This document shows positions 58,901-64,000 of a stretch of DNA of 64,000 nucleotides, piece after piece. The DNA comes from Siphonodentalium dalli (taxonomy: Eukaryota > Mollusca > Scaphopoda > Gadilida > Siphonodentaliidae), in assembly GCA_032622095.1 (NCBI GenBank), contig CP136062.1, positions 157,102,875-157,166,874 on the forward strand. Reading direction: 5' to 3'. Numbering within the stretch: position 1 is the stretch's first letter; every line of letters begins with the position of its first letter. The notes under the pieces were generated by a model. That model did not search any database and was not told the origin of the DNA. It saw only the letters and a program-made list of their open reading frames with translations. Position numbers and translations under genes: made by a program.

Positions 58901-61435
58901 TGAATTATATATGATAATAAAATAGTTCGCGGATTAATATAATTCCTTGTTCAACAGTACAGGCAATAACATTTTGTAATAGAATTTCCAAGTCTGGTGT
59001 GTCTCAGGAAGGTGTAGTTCTGTCAAATAGCTGAATAGTTTGAGCAAGTTTTTCCGAAGCCAATTTCCCCAGTAAGTACGCTTAGTATATATCCATGATA
59101 CCCTTTTCATGTATGAACTGGAGCGCAGAATTTTTAAAGCGAGAATTGCAAAGCGGCTATCATTGCGCCAAAACAACACGTTACGCCCAAACGGGAAGGC
59201 AGAGTTCAGTCCCTTGCTACGCTAGACTCAACACTGCCATCACATACACACGCGGAAATCACTCATTTTTATTGCAGACTGTTGACGTTTACAACTCATT
59301 ATTCATTATTCTGAGAAACCGAACTATAATGATTGGTGATGAGTTTGATGGAGACTGTCAGAGATTAGAAAAGTTTGTAATATTTGTTTTACCCTGTGCC
59401 AATGCATTCTCTTATATATGCGAGTCGACCATAGGTCGCCTCGCATATGTAAGAGAATGCATTGGCCTAACAATTTTTTACAATTTTAATCATTTTTTCT
59501 TGTATTCTTTAACAATTTTATAATTTCACCCATACAGAGCCCCAGACAAACATGAGCAGACGACACTCTTCTATATGCTTCTATATATGTGTGGGGCTCC
59601 CTGCAGGGTAATGGATGTTTTTTATTTTATGTCCTAAAAATTGTAATAATTTTTTTTATTTTTTTTAAATGATAAAAAATTGTTAGGCCAATGCATTCTC
59701 TTATATATGCGAGGCGACCTATGGTCGACTCGCATATATAAGAGAATGCATTGACACAGGGTAAAAAAAATTGCCTGAATTAGTCGTAGCGGACAAAACA
59801 CTTAAACAAAAATGTGTTAGATATAGTTACGACAATATAGTCCATATATGGTCCGGTATGACCCCTCGTGCACCCCAATAACTTAACTTATTTTGTATTT
59901 TCATATACCCTAATGTGCGTTGTTCAGGACAAATTATATTGGCAGCAGATATGTTGGGTCCTACTGTACCTACTGGGTCAATGGTTGGCCTTACTCAGTT
60001 ACCATTTTGTTTTCGATTATGATGGGGTGGGTGAAACGGTATCCCATATAAGTGATGTCATTTTGATTGGATTTTAACAGGTGATGTGTTATTTTATAGG
60101 TATTGGAATACTTTATCCACTGGTAGCAAAACATGTTTTCATTGATGTCGTCAACAGAGGCCTAAAGGTCACGCGAGGACAATGAAAACGCAAATAAAAT
60201 ATGACAGGCTACCCTACACCCCACACCACAGGGGAATTGCCCCTTTATTTTGTGTTTGTCGATCATTGGAGCAATGAATTATGCCATTATGTGGGTCCAG
60301 GCCCTTCTGATTCCACGAGGGGTACTACCAGCACATGGCCTAAAATACACGGTGGTAGCCTATTGCTTATCGGACTGAACCCTCCAGTATCGATAATGGA
60401 ACAACATTTGATGTTATCACCCCCTTGCACTTATGACCGCCGATTTCAAAGAAGGGTTAAATGTATATATATAATGTAGACATGTATATGCAACTGATGC
60501 CGTGTTTGGCATAAAACTTCCAAATGATGTAAATATTGTTACGTCCACATCCACGTCATTGTTCTGACTATTCGCTTGCTATTCTCCAGAGATTGCACCG
60601 CCGCTCGTATCTGACGTCATCATGGTCGAACATTGCAACGGCATGAAATCAGGTGAGGATGTTCATCGTAATGCAAATAAGCAAACATTAAAGGTGGTAT
60701 ATTTCTTCATATAGCAAGCTTTATTTAGTTTCATGGGTATAAGATGAAAACTATGAATCGGATTTCCCAGTCTGGAAACAGTTTACGGTTCGAATTCACT
60801 CGGAGCGCACCATGCGACATAACTCTATCTAAAATAGTAACGAAAATATGTCCCGCCTGTTTATGGCATTATCTATAGAGGATATAAAACGAGTCCCCAT
60901 ACAGTTTATAGAGAAATTTACAAATTAGGTCTGGACCGAGCCTTTGGCCTATGCAATAATATAATATATATTTTTAAAATCACTCCAGCTTAAGATTTGT
61001 TTTATTTAAATTTTCGGAAAGACAATACTGTGCAGCTACATTTTATATTTTATGTTCGTTTTAAAGACAAATATCCCCTTCTCGAGTTTCTTGAACCTAT
61101 AAAACATTTTGGAAATAATTTCTCTAGCTCCCTGGACAATTTAATTTTTTTTTTAATTCGGAAAATATAGTTGGTGTTGGTGGTGTTGCCCAGCATAATA
61201 AACATTTGTAATCTTACAGCGAATACGTGTCTGGAAAAATGCTGGAGTGAGATGGAAGGAAACTTCGCAAGCTGTAACGCGTTGGAGTGTGACATATACA
61301 GTGAGTGTAACGGCGCAGAGACATACAGTCGAGTGTGTCCATGGGGAGAGATGTTCAACACTACGTCAAAAGTATGCGAGTTTTCAGTGCCATATTACAG
61401 CGAAACTATATCTACAAAACGATACACGGACTCGG
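52870..61435 (+). CDS. Gene B: paralogous WSC-Cys module-linker-CBM14 cassette (both ends incomplete)
   Basis: Five exons, 52870-52995, 56150-56311, 58070-58192, 60590-60652 and 61220-61435, match gene A exons 10-14 in order, phase and exact length (126, 162, 123, 63, 216 bp). The joined product has no stop. Intron sequence after the CBM14 exon also matches gene A, so this is a segmental duplication. No CTLD exon, start codon or signal peptide was found between 43461 and 52869, and the stalk/TM exon is not reached by 64000. It is either a separate gene with distant 5' exons or an alternative 3' cassette of gene A. Its introns are loaded with piggyBac-like MITEs and minisatellites. Confidence 0.78.
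53061..53125. repeat. GA-rich microsatellite
   Basis: Imperfect (GA)n; a purer (GA)n run is at 54003-54025. Both are followed by a 'taatcgtga' phrase, suggesting a shared origin. Confidence 0.8.
54203..54652. repeat. 51-bp minisatellite, about 9 units
   Basis: Unit gtgagaggctgaacactgag then gcgaaggggatacagcggag then tatggctcatc. Because 51 is a multiple of three and the unit lacks stops in several frames, long ORFs appear on both strands, including 193 codons on the minus strand. No sign of a start context, splice sites or homologue, so I treat it as non-coding. Confidence 0.92.
54713..55130 (+). mobile_element. Solo LTR of the Gypsy family
   Basis: 418 bp, TGTGAC..CTCACA, flanked by identical TCGCC pentamers (54708-54712 and 55131-55135). 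It is homologous along its length to the LTRs at 34964 and 40336 but clearly diverged. LTR-LTR recombination after insertion is the usual cause. Confidence 0.9.
55580..55979 (-). mobile_element. piggyBac-like MITE, copy D (minus orientation)
   Basis: 400 bp, TTAA-flanked, same structure as copy C on the opposite strand; inserted in the intron between the two WSC3 exons. Confidence 0.9.
56150..56311 (+). CDS. Gene B exon: WSC3, second half
   Basis: AG at 56148-56149, donor GTGCGT at 56312. Encodes FRFAGLQAGKECLCGQSYG, EADCSIVCPGDPSSMCGG and ANSIYDLA. It differs from WSC2 mainly by conservative changes and has no stop or frameshift, so it looks functional. Confidence 0.85.
57075..57250. repeat. 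Dispersed SINE-like family R3, fragment
   Basis: ttcgctttcagcaactaagg then ccatatcagggcattg resembles the head of R3. The following GC-richer block (ggcggtggaggaaatccgca) is not shared with the other copies. Confidence 0.4.
57494..57905. repeat. 54/64-bp minisatellite, 7 units
   Basis: Core cccaccaactcagatcaaga then taagtctgggttcgaacaac then ccatcaaacgatct (54 bp). Units 3 to 6 carry a 10-bp insert of the (c/a)tgtgagatg type, making 64 bp. The higher-order pattern (54,54,64,64,64,64) suggests expansion in two steps. Confidence 0.9.
58070..58192 (+). CDS. Gene B exon: four-cysteine module
   Basis: AG at 58068-58069, donor GTAAGC at 58193. Encodes SLPEPVQTKDCYVL, VPCCNAPVAPVTSVLCEYG. All four Cys of the gene A version are kept; the middle differs (NSNATLTT against RDSSTLTN), adding an NAT sequon. 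Confidence 0.8.
58193..60589. other. Gene B intron (2.4 kb)
   Basis: Contains MITE core E and otherwise AT-rich non-coding sequence. Confidence 0.5.
59392..59761 (+). mobile_element. Core-only relative of the piggyBac-like MITE, copy E
   Basis: Contains only the two mirrored palindromes and spacer, bounded by CCCTGTGCCAATGCATTC and its complement ..CACAGGG. The AAACCGGCC arm and CCCTTTACCCAACA ends are absent. The flanks are TTTA and TAAA. The spacer has an extra GC-richer block at about 59526-59615 whose GAGCCCC and GGGGCTC pair. Confidence 0.8.
60590..60652 (+). CDS. Gene B exon: 63-bp linker
   Basis: AG at 60588-60589 and donor GTGAGG at 60653. Encodes IAPPLVSDVIMVEHCNGMKS, a close match to the gene A linker at 33695. 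Confidence 0.78.
61220..61435 (+). CDS. Gene B exon: CBM14-like chitin-binding domain
   Basis: AG at 61218-61219, donor GTGAGT at 61436. Encodes NTCLEKCWSEMEGNFASC, CDIYSECNGAETYSRVCPWG, EMFNTTSKVCEFS, nearly identical to gene A exon 14. The donor and the last exon bases are the first unit of a 33-bp array running to about 61740. Reading through the donor meets TGA after two codons. Confidence 0.83.
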
Positions 61436-61740
61436 GTGAGTGATATAGCCACTGTTACACGGATACGGTTGAGTTGTTTACCCAATGTTACGCGGATACG
61501 GGTGAGTTATTTAACCAAGGATACACGGATACGGTAAGTGATTTACCCAAGGTTACACGGAAACGGTTGACTGATTTACCCAACGTTACGCGGATACGGG
61601 TGAGTTATTTATCCAAGGATACACGGATACGGTGAGTGATTTAACCAAGGATACACGGATACGGGTGGGTGATTTACCGAAGGTTACACGGATACGGTTG
61701 AGTGATTTACCCAATGTTACACGGACACGACTCAGTTATC
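61416..61740 (+). repeat. 33-bp splice-donor minisatellite, about 10 units
   Basis: Unit about GTTACACGGATACGGGTGAG then tgatttacccaag. Unit 1 contains the real gene B CBM14 exon end and donor (61435|61436). Later units keep GTGAGT, GTAAGT or GTGGGT after ACGG in at least five cases; others have drifted to GTTGAG. The array thus multiplies an exon-intron border. Confidence 0.9.
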
Positions 61741-62013
61741 TACTAAACGGGCTGGGTATATGAGTGGGTATAAATACGACGAACAGACGATATATAAGTT
61801 ATAGACCGGATCAAGCATGCTTTACCCTTTCAAAACTAACGCATCATCGATGAGTAGCTATCCCATAGGCAATGTTCAGATAATAAATTTAACGAACGAA
61901 CTTATTATCTAAACATTTCCCTCAATAAATATGGCTCCTTCTGCACTTGTATTTATCTGTCGTCCATTGTTATCACCTTAGAGCACAATCACATTGTTGC
62001 AATCGTTCCCTCA

Positions 62014-62416
62014 TTTTTGGTAAAGCACACCGATTCCCAAGGCTGGCGAATGAATAGTTCAATGATTATCCCATTGTTAGGCACACGCAACTCACAACAG
62101 ACAACTCGCACGGGCGCTTCGAAGTAGCTTCAATTACCAGAGGCCACATGGGCACGAACAGCGCTCTGCTTCCCCCAAACACACTGCCATTATACGCCGT
62201 TACTATTTATGCACCTCTAATATACTAAGCAGGCACATATATAGGGACGGCGTATAAGGGGAGTGCGGGTGGGGGTGCATGTCCTCTTGTAAAATTACTG
62301 AAGCTACATTAAAACGACCGCGCGATTTGTTTGTTAAGAGTGGCGCGTATCGAACAATGGGATATCACTGAAATATAATTTGCCAGCCTTGGGAATTGGG
62401 TGTGATTTACCAAAAA
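62014..62416. mobile_element. TIR (MITE-like) element, about 400 bp
   Basis: The left end ttttggtaaagcacaccgat, cccaaggctggcga, aatg and tatcccattgtt pairs with the right end aacaatggga, gccagccttggga, gtgtgatttaccaaaa. TIRs are about 60 bp. No coding capacity. Confidence 0.75.
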
Positions 62417-63216
62417 TACAATATATATATATACACCAACAGGACGAATGGAGGGAGTGGCAATAGTAACACATGCACTGGTTGAATTATTTATTAACTA
62501 CAGTAGAATAATTACATTTATTATAATTATTCCACAAAACTAATCCAGTTCCGAAAATATTCTCAGGACCACTAAAACAACGATGAAACTAAACGAATTA
62601 ACATTTACATTTAGAACCACTAAATAGTGATATATCCAATAATCCAACAGAATCACCACTTCACTATATAGCGCTCCACCTATCCGATATATCTAACAAC
62701 AAAACTTGTATCTGGAGAATCTGGAGGAACCAATGGACTACTATGGTAGTAATTTCGAAACAGTTTCTTGAAAAGGCGACACGTTTATCACATACTAATG
62801 ATGTGCAGCATTACCTTTGGCAAAAAGTAGTTGGTTGTTGGTTACAGGTCCAAATTCTATTTCATCATTCTGGCAAACAGACTTCTTCGGAATTCATGAT
62901 CCACTTATACAATGTATATAATAATAGTAAGACACAATCATGCGACTTCCACAATTGACTTTCCAAACACATCTGCGAGTGACTTGGTTTGTGAAAACGG
63001 GTCACACGTTAATCCTTGTCGTTTCGGACATATTTATTCACATTCAACGGCGATCACTGCATGGGTAATCACGATGATTGGTGTGGCTAACGGGTCATTG
63101 TGTTCATCTCGGCCAGCGCACGGATTGTACGTCGTGTTCAACGCACGATCAATTTCGTATTTCGAGATAATCGCATTATGTGCGGTCAATTGTGCTCTAA
63201 GTCGGTCAGAGCACGC

Positions 63217-63279
63217 GAATAGTTCTTTACCAGAATAAATCTGGTCTCCGACTCGATTTATTCTGATAAAGAACTATTC
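63217..63279. repeat. Hairpin with 24-bp arms
   Basis: GAATAGTTCTTTACCAGAAT(aaat) pairs with (attt)ATTCTGATAAAGAACTATTC across a 15-bp loop, 19 bp before MITE F. Confidence 0.75.
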
Positions 63280-63297
63280 TTGTGCTCTAACCATTAC

Positions 63298-63697
63298 TTA
63301 ACCCTTTACCCAACAAACCGGCCAAAACCGGCCAAATAAAGCTTCAACAGCCTAAAATATCTTCGGTCTGTCTCAATAGAACCATACAAATATGGATATC
63401 ATTGTAACCGGCTCCTTGACCACATTGTGATAGTTACAGTTATGCCCTGTGCCAATGCATTCTCTTATATATGCGAGTCGACCATAGGTCGCCTCGCATA
63501 TATAAGAGAATGCATTGGCCTAAACAAAATCGTTTTTTAACACTTTTTACCATTTTTTCTTACATTCTTTAACAATTTTATAATTTTTAATGTGTTAAGC
63601 CAATGCATTCTCTTATATATGCGAGGCGACCTATGGTCGACTCGCATATATAAGATAATGCATTGGCACAGGGCCCTTCTGTTGGGTAAAGGGTTAA
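63298..63697 (+). mobile_element. piggyBac-like MITE, copy F (plus orientation)
   Basis: 400 bp, TTAA-flanked, nearly identical to copy C; inserted in the intron expected to precede the gene B stalk/TM exon. Confidence 0.9.
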
Positions 63698-64000
63698 TGT
63701 CCTTCCAAATCAATAAGACCAAAGACCATTCCGATGTACACTTCTTAAATGATTGGGAGACTCAAATTATTATAGTAAGGGTTAAGGTCTATAGGGTGTG
63801 ATGATAATAGAAGACAAGAAAACACTTGTCAAAGTCACGCATGAACAATTGTGTCAGCGCTTTTCACCCCGAACACGTGGAATTGTGTTAAAAACTACCG
63901 TGCACTCAAATTGAAAACGAATCGATAAACATAATATAGCGCAAAAACTATCATCTTTCACATAATAATTATATAGTTGTTCCCAAATATAAATAATTCA

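Larger units (their letters stand above)
61436..64000. other. Gene B intron to the window edge
   Basis: Homologous in places to the gene A intron 41555-42885: the aacatttcc..cttctgcac..tgtcgtc..tatcacctta block (41758/61911) and the gacaagaaaa..caattgtgtcag..aactaccg block (41925/63810). It carries the donor array, a TIR element, a hairpin and MITE F. No stalk exon before 64000. Confidence 0.6.

Overview
The window is animal nuclear DNA: AT-rich, with short protein-coding exons bounded by GT-AG introns, dense MITEs, minisatellites and decayed retroelements. The host is probably a lophotrochozoan, most likely a mollusc. The reasons are the mix of C-type lectin (CTLD), WSC and peritrophin-like exons, a membrane-proximal C-terminal tail of a kind I associate with molluscan type I membrane proteins, and several dispersed repeats of a molluscan style. 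The species assignment is inference; the gene structure is read directly.

The backbone is one large plus-strand gene (gene A) whose 15 recognisable coding exons run from 2926 to a stop at 43460. Its 5' end lies upstream of the window. In order the exons encode half of a CTLD (A), two complete two-exon CTLDs (B, C), a shortened fourth CTLD (D), two two-exon WSC domains, a small four-cysteine module, a 21-residue linker, a CBM14/peritrophin-A-like chitin-binding domain, a Thr-rich mucin-like stalk and a C-terminal transmembrane helix. All splice phases agree (almost every exon is symmetric 1-1) and give a continuous 988-residue partial protein, read as a cell-surface lectin or glycan-binding receptor.

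From 52870 to 61435 lies a second copy (gene B) of the distal cassette: WSC, Cys module, linker and CBM14. Its five exons have exactly the lengths of the gene A exons (126, 162, 123, 63, 216 bp). Intron sequence after the CBM14 exon is also homologous, so a stalk/transmembrane exon is predicted a little beyond the right edge. No CTLD exon or start was found for gene B here, so it may be a separate paralogue or an alternative 3' cassette.

The introns carry most of the mobile DNA: a decayed Ty3/Gypsy element with LTRs (34964-40726), a solo LTR of the same family with a perfect 5-bp target duplication (54713-55130), a hAT relic (30301-31881), five full copies plus one core-only copy of a piggyBac-like MITE built from two mirrored palindromes, other foldback and TIR elements, and several minisatellites. 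Two minisatellite-like arrays are made of exon/splice-donor sequence: a 132-bp triplication at a CTLD exon end (15847-16190) and a 33-bp array at the gene B CBM14 donor (61416-61740). I regard these, with the cassette duplication, as the most interesting signals. No RNA genes or CRISPR arrays were recognised.
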